Source: Cavia porcellus (Eukaryota; Chordata; Mammalia; Rodentia; Caviidae). Taken from it: DNA of 64,000 nt. The stretch lies in the NCBI RefSeq assembly GCF_034190915.1, contig NW_026947506.1, positions 31,785,748 through 31,849,747 on the forward strand. Reading direction: 5' to 3'. The notes beneath the pieces were generated by a model that ran no database searches, had not been told where the DNA came from, and was given only the letters and a program-made list of their open reading frames with translations. The position numbers and the translations under genes are program-made. Shown one piece after another: positions 11,247 to 22,139 of the stretch. Each line of letters begins with the position of its first letter. Position 1 is the stretch's first letter.

Positions 11247-11421
11247 GGGAAGGGTCTTTTCTGGTTGTGACTGTTTGGGGTCCTAAAATGCCTCCTACAC
11301 AGGGATGCCTATTTTTTCCCAAGGTTTAGGAAGTTTGATGTTATTATTTCATTAAATAGATTTTTATACTATTAGCCTGAGACGTGGTGCCTTATTCTAC
11401 ACTGGAAATGTGTACATTAGT

Positions 11422-11567
11422 TTTCAGTATTGAGAATTAAACCTGGGCCCTTCTCACTGAGCTGTACCTCCAGGCTTTTTTTTTTTTTTGAGACAAGATC
11501 TCATTAAATTTCACAGGCTAGATTCATATTTTTAGTCTTTCTACTTTGATCTCCCAGAATGCTATGC
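11422..11567 (-). mobile_element. B1-dID SINE fragment
   Basis: Reverse-oriented dimeric SINE: the dID half (AATTAAACCTGGGCCCTTCT, CTGAGCTGTACCTCCAGGC), a T-run, then B1 words (GAGACAAGATCTCATTAA, TCTCCCAGAATGC). It lies within the old L1. Confidence 0.65.
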
Positions 11568-11663
11568 CAACTTGCTGGGCTCTATAAATTTGATCTTTTA
11601 ACCATGTCTCAGAGTTCTTGTTCATAATTTCTTGGGGATTTATTCCTTTACAGTCTTTGTGTA

Positions 11664-11880
11664 ATAATTTTTTAAAAAATATGTCAATCAGGGGGCAATA
11701 ATTATACATACATTGCACACTATCATCCCCATATCTTTCACCCAGAGCACAAGACATCTGCATTCAATTGTCCAAACAATGCCAGCACAAATCTGTCTTT
11801 TCAGTGAACTCAGAGAAATCTGTAGTATAACCATCTTAACATTTTAAATATATACATACATGAAACAATATGATGTTGAC
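11664..11880 (-). other. L1 copy 3 3'UTR (family-specific end)
   Basis: Sequence between the duplication and the ORF2 C-terminus. Its reverse complement matches the plus strand at about 58.83-59.0 kb over roughly 150 bases (shared words GAGTTCACTGAA, CAGATGTCTTGTGCTCTGGG, GTGTGCAATGTATGTA). That identifies an older L1 3'UTR type distinct from the modular 3'UTR of the young copies. Confidence 0.7.
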
Positions 11881-14800
11881 ACCTGTGTGTATTTATTTCA
11901 CTAATGAGTATGTTCTTAAGGTGCTGTATCCAGTTTATCTTTCTCTATGGATGAGTAGTACTCCACTGTATAAAAATATCACATCTTTGGCTGGGGAGTT
12001 AGCTCAGCAGCATAAGCGCCTGCCCTGCAAGTGCGCAGACGTGAGTTCGATCCCTGGTACCGATAAAAAAAACCAAAGCCAAAAAACCACATCTTTTTTT
12101 TAATCCATTCCTCAGTCAATGGGCATTTAGGTTGCCTCCAAGATCTGGCTATTATAAACTGTGCTGCTATAAACATAGAAGCACATATACAACTGTGGTA
12201 TGATGTTTTTAATTCTTTTGAGAAGATACCAAGAAGGGAAATAGCTGGGTTGTGTGGGACATCAAATCATAGATTTTTGAGAAGTCTTTACACTGATTTC
12301 CACAGTGGTCACACCAGTCTGTATTCTCATCAACAGTGGAGAAGGGTTCCTTTTTCCCCAACAGCCTCTCCAGCACTTGTTATTGGTTGATTTCTTAATA
12401 CTAGCCATTCTTTCTGGGGTGAGTTGGAATCTCAATGTTGTTTTAATTTGCATCTCTTGAATGGTCAGTGCTATTGAACATCTTTTCACATATTTATTTG
12501 CTGTCTGTATTTCTTCACCTGAGAAGTGTGTGTTCATCTCAGATACCCATTTTTGAGTTGGATTTTTAAATCTGAGAGGACTGATTTTTAATTTTTTTGT
12601 ATGCTTTCAATAGTTATCCTTTGTCTGAGGAGCAGCTGGCAAACATTTTCTCCTATGTTATGGGTTGTCTCTTCACTGTTGATGGTTTATCTTTCTGTGC
12701 AAAAGTTTTTCAGTGGGGTGAGAACCCAGTTGTTATTTGTGATAGTTCCTGTGCAATGTGGGTTTTGCTCATAAAGTCATTGCCTACACCTATGTCTTCA
12801 AGAGCTTTACCTACTCTAACTTCCAGCAGATTTAATGTTTCTGTTTTAATATTAAAATCTTTGATCCATTCTGATTTTATTTTAGTACATGAGCCCAGTC
12901 TTAATCTTTGACATGTGGAAAGCCAGTTTTTCCAGCACCATTTATTAAAGAGGAATCTTTCTTCCAGTGAATGTGTCTGGCATCTTAGTCAAAGATAAGA
13001 TGATTTAGTGTGCCTGGAGTTGTTTCTGCATCTTCTAATCTGTTCTATTGTTTTTGGGTTGGGTTGTTGCTGTTGTTTGCCAGTATCACACTGTTTCTAA
13101 TCACTATTTCAAATCAGGCACTGTGATGCCCTCTGCCTTGTCTTTGTTGCCCAGGCTTGCATTTGCTATTTTAAGTTTCTTCTGGTTTCAGATAGATTTT
13201 CAGATTTTTTTCTTTAATTATGTGAGATATACTATTCAAATTTTGACTGGGATTGCATTGAATCTATATAACAGTTTTGGAAACTTGGCCATTTTCACTA
13301 TATTGGTTTTTCCTTCACAAGAACATGGGATACCTCTCCATTTTTGAATATCGTCACTCTCCTTTTTCAGAGTACTATAGTTTTCAATGTAGAGATCTTA
13401 TACATCTTTCATTAGATTGATTCCTAGGTATTTAATTTTTTGGATGCTATTATGAAAGATATTATTTCCCTGAATTCTCTCTCAGTGAGTTTGTTATTTG
13501 CATACAGAAAAGCTTTGATTTTTCAGCACTGACTTTGTAACCAGCTACATTACTGAATTTGCTTATTAAATCTAGAAGTTTTTTGGTGGAGTTTTGGGGT
13601 CTCCTAAGTAGAGTATCATGACATCTGCAAATAATAATAATTTAACTTCTTCCTTTCCTATATTTATTATTTTATTCTTTCTCTTGTCTAATTGTTCCAG
13701 CTAAAGTTTGGAGGATGATATTGAACAAGAGTGGAGACAGTGTACATCCTTGTCTTGTTCCTGATTTTAAAGTGAAATCTTTCAGTTTTTGTCCATGTAG
13801 TATGATGTTGGCTGTTGGTTTGTCATAGATGGATTTTATCAGAGTAACAAAAAGACTATCTATTCCAATTTTCTGAAGAGTTTTTATCATCAATGGGCGG
13901 TAGAGTTTGTCAAAGCCTTTTCTGCATCTAATGAGATGATCATGTGATTTTTGTCTTTGGCTCTGTTAATATGGTATATTACATTTACGGATTTATGTAT
14001 GTTGAACCATCTCTGAATCTCTGGGATGAATCCCACTTAATCATGATGTACAATCTTTTTGACAACTTGCTATAGTCTGTTTGCCAGTATTTCACTGAGG
14101 ATTTTGCATCAATGTTCATTAGGGAGATTGGCCCATAATTCTCTTTATTAGTTGAGTCTTTCCCTGGTTTTGGAATCAGTAATGCTTGCTTCCAGGAATA
14201 AATTTGCAAGTATTGCTCCCCTTTCAATTTCATTAGAGTTTCAGAAGTAGTGATTTAGGCCTTCACTAAATTTCTTGTAGAATTCATCAGTGAATCCATC
14301 AGAGTCTGGGTTTTTCTTTGTTGATAGGTTTTTAATTACATCTTAGATTTCACTTGTTGATATTGGATTATTTAGGATTTTTATATCTGCTTGGTTCAGC
14401 TTTGGTAATTCATATGTAACTAGGAATCTGTCCATTTCTTCTGTGTTTTCCCATCTTACTAGAATATAAGTTTTCAAAGTAGATATAGATGATTTTATGG
14501 ATTTCTGCAGGGTCTGATGTAATTTTGCCCTTCTAATTCTTAAGTGTGTGGGTTTGAGTCTTTTCTTTCCTTTTTTGATAAGGTTGGCTAATGTTATTTA
14601 ATCTTTCAGAGAACCAACTCTTCAATTCATTGATTCTTTGTATTAGTTTTTTAGTCTCCAGTGAGTTAATTTGTGCTCTGATCTTTAAAATTTCCTCCTT
14701 GTATGAGCTCTTGGTTTAGCCTGCTCTTCTTTTTCTAGGAGTTTGAGGTTCAACATTAAGTTATTTATATGTGCTTGCTCAGTTTTCCTGATATGGGTAT

Positions 14801-15640
14801 CAACCGCTATAAATATCTCTCTTTAGACTGCTTTCCTTGTGTTCCACAAGTTCCAATATGTTGTATTGTCATTATCATTCACCTGTAAAAACTGTCTAAT
14901 TTGTTCTTTAATTTCATTTGTGACCCATTGGTTGTTCAGTAATGTGCTATTTAATTTCCATGTGTTGATGAAGTTCTTGTAGTTTCCTTTGGCATGGATT
15001 TCTAATTTCATTGCACTGTGGTCTGATAGTATGCCTGGGAAATGTTCAGTATGAGCTAGTATAAGGTATACTTTGGAGAATGTCCCATGTGCAGCTGAGA
15101 AGAATGTGTATTCTGAGGTTGTGAACACTCTATAGACATCTACTAAGTCCATTTGCTCAAAAGTTTGATTTAGCCCTATATTTCATTAATGATTTTTTGT
15201 CTAGTTTGTCTGTCTTTTTCTGACAGTGGTGTACTGAGGTCTCCTAATACAATTGTGTTAAGATTTAGTTGACTTTTCGTGTCCGTTAATAATTGTTTTA
15301 TATAGTTGGGCACACTGGTATTTGTTGCATATATAATTATGATTGTTATCTCTTCCTCTTGGATTGTTCCCTTTATGAGGATATAATGACCTTTATCTCT
15401 CTTAATCAGTCTTGGCTTGAAATTCACTTTTTCTGCAAATAGAGCAGCTACTCTTGCTTGTTTCTGAGTTTCTGTTGAATAGATTATTGTTTTCCATCCC
15501 TTGACTTTCAGTCTATAAATTTTTTAGATTAAATGTGCTTGCTGTATGCAGCATATTGTTGGCTCTTGCTTCTTGATCCATTCTGCCAGTCTTTGTCTCT
15601 TGACTGGTGAATGGAGATCATTAAATTGATGGTTATAACT
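11880..15640 (-). pseudogene. L1 ORF2 remnant (copy 3)
   Basis: ORF2 homology throughout, with many stops and frameshifts. The C-terminal domain at 12262-12537 ([21 protein letters not shown]) has an ID SINE inserted in the tail. The RT block at 13672-13893 shows [20 protein letters not shown]. The endonuclease pieces at 14823-15427 show TEYTFFSAAHGTF-like and GDLSTPLS motifs. At the site where the two young copies have TAA it reads YFENLYS, which gives the ancestral state. Confidence 0.85.
11989..12087 (+). mobile_element. ID SINE (tRNA-derived), inserted in L1
   Basis: Begins GGCTGGGGAGTTAGCTCAGC, contains the Pol III A box and an intact B box (GAGTTCGATCC), and ends GGTACCGATAAAAAAAACC. 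It is flanked by a perfect 9-base duplication CACATCTTT (11980-11988 and 12088-12096). Insertion is within the ORF2 tail of L1 copy 3, so it is younger than that copy. Confidence 0.92.
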
Positions 15641-15701
15641 GATGTATATATGGATTTTCCTTTTCCTGTTATTTTTCTGTTTTGGCTCCCCCTTTTTTCT
15701 T

Positions 15702-16727
15702 CTAATTATTTGCCTCTCCTGGTGGATTCCTTCTATTTGGGTTCATGGAGCTGCAGTCCTTATTATCTCTTTCTAGAATGTCCTTCAGAACATTTTGGAG
15801 TGCTGGTTTGGTGATCATAAATTTCCTCAGATGTTCTTTGTCATGGATGTATCTTATTTCTCCATCAACTTTGAAAGATAGTTTTGAGGGATACATCAAT
15901 CTGGGTTGAAAGTTCTTTTAGAACTTGGAGTATTTCATCCAAACTCTTCTTGACTTGAGAGTTGGTGCTAAGCCAAATGTAATTCTGATGGGCTTTCCTT
16001 TATAGGCAATGTGTTTCTTTTCTCTAATAGCTTTTAAGATTCTCTTCCTGTGTTGAATTTCAGGAATCTTGACTATGATATGCCTGGATGTAGATTTCTT
16101 TGATTATTACTAATTGGAGTTCTATATGCCTCACTTATTTGTATGTCAAAAATTTTTTCACTACCAGGAAAGTTTTCTGTCATGACATCTGTGAACAATT
16201 TTTAATGTCACTTGTGGTATCTCCTGCCTGTTCCTTGACTCCAAATAATCTAAGTTCTTCTTCTTGGTCTCATCTAGCATCTGCTGGATTGATTTCTCAT
16301 GGTCTCTTACTATTTTTTCTTTCTTTTCCTGGTTGCTAACTGCAAGCTTCTCTTCACTATCTGAGATCCTGCACTCATACTGGTCTAATCTGATTTGAAT
16401 ATTTTAGGTGGAGTTTTTATTCTCCTAGATATCTGCGTGAATCTGCTTTATGGGTTCCATTTGTTTCCTGTGCTGTGCTTCCATAATTTGCTTAAGCTCG
16501 CCTATTTTTTTTGTCTGCCTGCTCTAAAATCACTAAGTGTGGTGTGTCTTTTGGTAATCTCTGTAGTTATTTGAGAGATTATTTCTGATTTCATTTTTTT
16601 CCAGAGCCTCATTCAATTGCTTTGGAAAGATCTGGTGGGGGGATTTCGGGTTGTTCCAGCTCATTGCTCCCTGGGTTAGCCTTTGGTGATCTGAATGTCT
16701 TGGCTTGCATCTTGTTTGTCTTCTCAT
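15702..16727 (-). pseudogene. L1 ORF1 remnant (copy 3)
   Basis: ATG at 16727 (MRRQTRCKPRHSDHQRL). The sequence continues in broken frames through the coiled coil and RNA-binding region to the C-terminal domain at 15702-15899 (YPSKLSFKVDGEIRYIHDKE). It ends GEANN and TAG at 15702. That stop matches copy 1 and proves the position of the ancestral ORF1 end. Confidence 0.8.
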
Positions 16728-18163
16728 TTCTTTTCTTTTTTATTTAATTCCTGGGGTGATGCTTGTAAGTTGCCTATGGTGGGTAACTTTATTGGTGGTG
16801 TTTAGGACACATAGGTGATAGTTAACCCTCTGAAGTATCTTCCAGGTGTAGCTGTTGGAAGATCTTACCTCTTCAGTTTGTTGGAGATGAGAAGTTGTTG
16901 TTCATTTGGCCTAATCCCTGGTTCTTTGGCACTGTGTCACAGTATTTCCTGTGACCCTTAGTTAACCTCAGTCGTGGATTATCAGGACCAACATCTGTTT
17001 AGTACAATTACGTCAATTTTGGCTGCAGGGGTACCAATATCAACAAACACAGCCTATAAAACAACAAACTGAGCTAAACCTTAATTTGCAACTTTCAACC
17101 ATATGAACTAGATTTGTGATTATAAAACAAAATGTAAAACAAACCAGAAAATTAAATGCAATATATAAGTCTGTAATGTGTCCATTTTGCCCTCGGGGTT
17201 AAAATTTAAAATGGATTAAGGAGAAAATAGAGAAGCAGCAGAAGAAAAGGAGATTGCAAGTAAGGTTGGAGGACAAACGTGGATTCTGCCAAGTTGGTGA
17301 AACTGGTGCAGAAGAATGAAGGAAAAGAGAGATAGAAGAGATAAAAGGAAGAATGGAACAGAATCACACACAAAGTCTAGGAATCATTCACACACTAAAA
17401 AAAAAAAAAAAAAAAAACAACTTGTGAAATAGACGGAGGAAAGAAAAAAAACAAACTAAAATAAAACAAATAAATAACAAAAAACCCCAAAGAATTTACA
17501 TCTAGGATTGTCTCTGGTTTCACTAGCAGACAGCCTGTGGAGACACAGTCCTGAATCATGCCACTCTATCCCAGCAAGCCAGCAGTTGTTTTATGGTGGA
17601 GTAGTGGAGAATCTCAGCAGGCCTGCTCCAAGACCAGCCTCACTGGGCTCACCAGAGTGCAAGCAGTTACCCTGGGTCTGCACCCAGCTAGGAGCTGCTA
17701 GGAGAAACAGCAGTAGTTCTGGGTTCTGGGCTTATCTGGCCCAACTCCAAAATGGCTCTCAGCTAATCACTTTCTCTTCACAAGAGGACTGACCACTCTG
17801 TACTCACCACCATCCAGTATAGTCCTCCAGGTCCACTGCTCCTCTCCACTCCCTGTCTCTGCAGTGGCCTCTGGGGTCTCCAGTCAGCACTGTCACCATG
17901 CATCCCCAGGTTCAACAAGCTCCTTTCCTGCACTAAGTCTGGCTTAGGGAGAAGGCACTACCAGCTACTTCCTGCTTTTTCATGGGAGTTTTTCTTTTTA
18001 CTCTCTCCGTGGGCTTCAACTGGCACTTTAAATTCTTCCTGGGTCCAGGAAACCCACTTCCTTCCTTCTTGTCTTCCTCACCATGCTGTATTCCAGTGTC
18101 TGGATGGCGACTCTCAGAGAGGCTGTTCTCTCTGCTGCTTATCGCTCCACCCATCTTCCTGGA
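16728..18163 (-). promoter_or_regulatory. L1 copy 3 5'UTR
   Basis: Non-coding 5' region upstream of the copy 3 ORF1. It has an A-rich part (plus-strand 17040-17500, including a 21-base A-run at about 17398) and a GC-richer part (17500-18160). The segment between the ORF1 ATG and the duplication at 18164 is assigned to the same insertion by position. Sequence similarity to other 5'UTRs in the window is weak. Confidence 0.55.
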
Positions 18164-18176
18164 AGTCCTGTGTGTA

Positions 18177-18900
18177 GGAATTCTTAAACTTATCTTTGAG
18201 CCATGAAATTCTAATTTCTGCTTGACTCCATTAGTGATGCTTCCATTGAGGTTTTTTTTTTTTCTCAATTTGACTATTGTACTTTTCATTTACAGACTTT
18301 GGTTCTCCTTTAGAATTCCTATCTTTTTGTTGAATTGCTCTTTCATAGCTTGCATTGTCTTTCCAATTCATTCAGCTATTTATCCTCCTTGAAGTCATTA
18401 ATCATTTAAAAAACAACTTTTTAACTCTTCAGTATCTTTGCTCTCAGTTACTGATGAGCTCTGGACATTTGCAGGAATTTCATCGCCTTGATTTTTCCAT
18501 ACTTCATGTGTTTCTATATTGAGATTTGTGCATCTAGTTTGATGAATATGTCTTTCACATTTATTTGATGGTCTTCTTAGTATCTAGCCTTATTGGAGCA
18601 TTTGATTCCCAGTACAACACAGAGAAAACAAACTACAGTAATGAAGAAAACCCAAAGACAAATCAGACATTAACTTCAGTTAAAATCAGTTAAAAGCAAC
18701 AACTTATACCACCATTAAAAATAAAAAATCAGCAATAATAATAATCAAAACTAAAAGACTACACACTAATAATAGTTAATAAAAATGGAGGGGATGGGAA
18801 AAGTGAAAACTGGAGGTAAAATTTAAGAAAAGAAAAATGAGAACGGTGAGGAGAGACAACCAAAATTAAAAATACAATGAAAAGATCACAGAGAGAAGTC
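18177..18900 (-). mobile_element. Old L1 ORF1 N-terminal/5'UTR remnant (right part of split L1)
   Basis: Resumes after the copy 3 duplication. 18290-18620 is T-rich on the plus strand with the feel of an antisense coiled-coil ORF1 region (repeated TTGAATTG, CATTAATC and similar). 18620-18900 is A-rich like other L1 5'UTR proximal parts. The assignment to the same element as 9190-11651 is inferred from orientation and order. Confidence 0.45.
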
Positions 18901-20650
18901 ACCACCACAGACACAGGCCCCCTGCACCCCCCTCAGTGCCTGTGGATTCTGTACCCTGGCTTTACCAAACGCCAACTCCAAGCCACTCTGCATTTTGTTT
19001 CTTTCTGGCACAAGGCAGTAGAGATACTGATCAACTGACCCACCTGATCATGAAGGAGGCCAATGCTTCGAGACAGAAGGTAAACTAGGAGGGTCAGCAA
19101 GTCTAGGGAGAATAATGGACCAGGCCAGTAGGGCTAGAAAAGACTTAATATAAAGTTTTACTCCAAAAGTGACTCCTTCGCAGCAGGTTAGAGTTGAAGA
19201 AGAAATCAGGTGCATCACCTGCTGTCCTGCAAAGGTTTCATCAGGAGCCATTACGGGAAGGGGTTAAACTGCTTAAGACTGAACCAGAGAACAATTAACA
19301 ACTTCACCTCCAAGTGCCCAGCACTGTTTTACCACAATGCCTGAGTGAGAGACAACTGTGGGGAGGATGCAGGCTAGGCATAGACCCCTCCCCACCTCCA
19401 GAAACTTAGGCTCAGGCTGGGAAGACACAGAGCCCCACCCTGCGTAGTAAGAAGCCAGCACTGGTAATGTGCCTCCCACAGGCTGCTGGACCTGAGCGTG
19501 CTGGCCTCAAGCCCAGTGGTCCACCTGTAGCTGGGCCACGCTGCCTCCGTCAGGCACGAACTAGTAATTTGATTGAGTCTCTCATTTCCCAGTGTGAACA
19601 AGGACACTGCAGCTTGGGTGGCTGTCACGGCCCCAGGAGCATGAACAGGGGACGTTCTGGGGCAGGGCAGATTCCCAGCCACAGAGCTGGGAGGAAACCG
19701 CAACCTGCTGGAGTCTGAGACGCAGCTCCTACAGAGGAACCACCCATTCAAAACACAGAGGAATTCTTTTCTTTGGACTTATTCTTTTCTTAGTTTATGA
19801 CATTTTTTGTGGGGCCATGGGAAGTTTTCCTGTTTGCTTTCCCTTTTTTCTTTTCTTTCCATTTAATTTTTCCTTTATGTTGCTCTCTACTTTTTTCTCA
19901 ATGTTTTTCTCTGTTATTTTTATCTATTTCTATTAATTTCCATTTATTCCTTGATGGACTCCTTTATCTTACTTTTTCCTCTTCCTTTTCATATTCCAAT
20001 GATTAAATTTTCAAATTTTATGTTTTTCATTCTTCATTCCCTCCTCTCGCTATTTTTTTTTTTTTTTTTGGTCTTTTTTCCTTTTTATCAGTACCAAGAA
20101 TTGAACTCACAACTGCCTGCTTGCAAGGCAGACGCTTATGCCACTGAGCTAAATCCCCAGCCCCCCCGCCCCCGCTATTTTTACTAGAATATCATCAATA
20201 AGTTTTATTAATCTTTGGATAGGTAACTTTTCTATTTTTTAGTGGAAGTATAGTTATTGATTCAGTTGTATGTCAGTGGTTGGTTTGTCTTAATGTTTAT
20301 ACTAGAATTACAGGTCTCTTTACTCTGGGTAAGAGTGGTATCTATTGGTTCTCAGGGTATGTCAGTATCCAGTTTGAATTTGATGTTATTGTTTTTGCTG
20401 ATTGCATTGCTATTGCCGGGGCATTGCTGTTGTTGCTATTAGTTGCTTTTCTCTGTATGCCAATATTAAGATTGCCTTTGTGTCATTAACAATGCTATGG
20501 CCCATTCCTGGAGACCTGTGTGCTAGGTCAATTACACTGAAACCTCCTTCCCCAAATTAATGAGAGTGGATGGACCTTAGGACAGAGGCAAAGGCCTGTA
20601 CGAACCATGCCAGAGTATACATCACCGAACAGCAGACACCAACCAAAGAA
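18900..20650 (+). mobile_element. Probable L1 5'UTR (plus-strand old L1)
   Basis: GC-rich part (18900-19750) followed by a pyrimidine-rich part (19750-20050) and an A-rich stretch with (AAAAC)n at about 20729-20755, leading into plus-strand L1 ORF1/ORF2 homology. The order is that of mammalian L1 5'UTRs. No ORF of interest was seen. The left boundary is not resolved. Confidence 0.45.
20058..20172 (-). mobile_element. ID SINE
   Basis: Reverse-strand ID element: a T-run, TTTATCAGTACCAAGAATTG, GCCACTGAGCTAAATCCCCA, then a C-run. It is flanked by the 10-base duplication CGCTATTTTT (20048-20057 and 20173-20182). Clean and young. Confidence 0.9.
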
Positions 20651-21002
20651 GTCTCCATACACACAGCAAAAAGGTCTTTCCACTATAATCAACCCACAAA
20701 GTCAGTATACACAGGTACACACACCAAAAAACAAAACAAAACAAAACAAAACCACCCCCCAAAAACAATAGTAGTTTGGGAAGATGAGGTAACAAAAACA
20801 CCCAGCTTCCCCAAAGCTGATACATGGGGCATCAAAGGGCATAAAATAGTAAGTCTCACACCTGAATTATTCAACATGATAAAGAGGAGATAAAGTATGG
20901 GCCGCAGCAGTGATCAGTGTGTAAACAGAGTCATAACTGGAAGACACAGCAGAAGTCAGTGACTAATTATTCAGAGATACGTTAAAAGCAACAAGAGCGA
21001 AC

Positions 21003-21170
21003 CAGATGGCTGAGGAAGAGGATCACTCCAGAGGCTGAGGCAGGAAGATTGCCACAAGGTTGAGGCGATCTTGGGCTAAATAGTGAGTTCAAGGCCAGCT
21101 TGAACTACATAGCTAGACACTGTCTAAAGAGAGAGAGGGAGGGATGGAGTAAGGGAAGGAAGGAAAGAGA
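21003..21170 (+). mobile_element. B1 SINE
   Basis: GAGGCTGAGGCAGGAAGATT, GTGAGTTCAAGGCCAGCTTG, ACTACATAGCTAGACACTGT and an impure GA-rich tail. It lies inside the old L1 ORF1. Confidence 0.8.
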
Positions 21171-21239
21171 ACATGAAAAATTGATCCAACAACTGGTAGA
21201 TAATGCAAAGAACACTACAATAATTGGAATTACAGATAT

Positions 21240-21610
21240 TGTGTAATGACTATTCAGACTTATGCCCAACATATGCTATTTGGACTTATAAGCCCCACTT
21301 TGACTCATGACCTATCTTTTTCTGTGAAGTTTTTAATCTGGTTCATACCACCTCAATGTCTATTTTTTGGTGTAATACAGCTTATTCGTACAGTACTGTG
21401 ACTCTTGCTGGTTATACTGTATAGTTTTATGTTCTGTTATACATTATAGTACTGCATTACGAGTTATGCAAATAAACGCAAAGTCATCAACTTGGAGTTT
21501 CCTTTAACCATTTCTTTGTTTTGAATATTGTACACACTATATAAAATTCTTCATTTAGTGACAAATTCATTTAATGACCTAGTTGTAGGAACAGAACTTG
21601 GTCATTGAAC
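21240..21610. mobile_element. Possible Tigger/MER2-type DNA transposon remnant
   Basis: AT-rich segment that does not align with L1 although L1 lies on both sides. The right end (TTTAATGACCTAGTTGTAGG, AACAGAACTTGGTCATTGAA) looks like the ends of Tigger/MER2 family elements as I remember them, and the left part has ACTTATAAGCCCCACTTTGA. Terminal repeats were not verified. Confidence 0.35.
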
Positions 21611-22139
21611 AAGAAATTCTCTAGTAAAAAAATTGGAAGACAATCCAAATGGTATTAAAAATCAGTTTATATAAATAATAGCAGGACACATTCCAAATAT
21701 GGGAAAAGAATTTAACAGGCCTGGGTAAGTGAGGTATCTAGAACCTCAGCTAGCCACAATCAGAACCCATCCACAACACATCATAGTCAAAATCCCAGAA
21801 GCCCAAGAAAAAGACTAAATTTTAAAAGCTGTCAGAGAAAGCAACAAATCATTTATATAGAAAAACCTATTAAAATTATAGTAGATGTCCTAACACAAAC
21901 ATTAAAGGCCAGAAGAGGTAAACGTGAAGTGTTTCAAGCCCTAAAAGAAAACTTCCAATACATGCTGATATATCCCACAAAACTATCTTTCCACATTAGT
22001 GAAGAAATAAAGTGGTCTTTGGCATGGAAAGAGCTTAAGAAATTCATGAACACCAAACCAGCACTCCAAAAAGAAAGACAAAAAACAAAGCAAAACAAAA
22101 AATCCTCAGGGTGTCCTAGAGAGAAGCAATGATGCACTT

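Larger units (their letters stand above)
9190..11651 (-). mobile_element. Old L1: start of ORF2 and ORF1 (left part, split by later insertions)
   Basis: Degenerate minus-strand L1. 9190-10530 is the ORF2 endonuclease region, and short translated pieces at 10160-10393 match it (QEISKKEKRNKPHYQIYTQTKSDR). 10530-11650 is ORF1, recognisable from its C-terminal domain and then from sequence parallel to 7800-7900. It is interrupted by an LTR (10804-11246), a SINE (11422-11567) and a 6.5 kb L1 (11664-18163). Sequence resuming at about 18177 looks like the missing ORF1 N-terminal part. Many stops; no coding capacity. Confidence 0.75.
11664..18163 (-). mobile_element. Middle-aged full-length L1 copy 3
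   Basis: Minus-strand L1 of about 6.5 kb: 3'UTR about 11664-11880, ORF2 about 11880-15640, ORF1 15702-16727, long 5'UTR to about 18163. The 5' tip carries CAGGAAGATGGGTGG in sense, like L1 5' ends. It is flanked by AGTCTTTGTGTA (11652-11663) and AGTCCTGTGTGTA (18164-18176), a decayed target-site duplication. It inserted into an older L1 ORF1. It is more diverged than copies 1 and 2 and serves as an outgroup for them. Confidence 0.85.

Noticed and set aside
11989..12087. A functional tRNA gene
   Set aside because: Although A and B boxes are present, the GTACCGATAAAA tail, target duplication and sister copies show it is an ID SINE.
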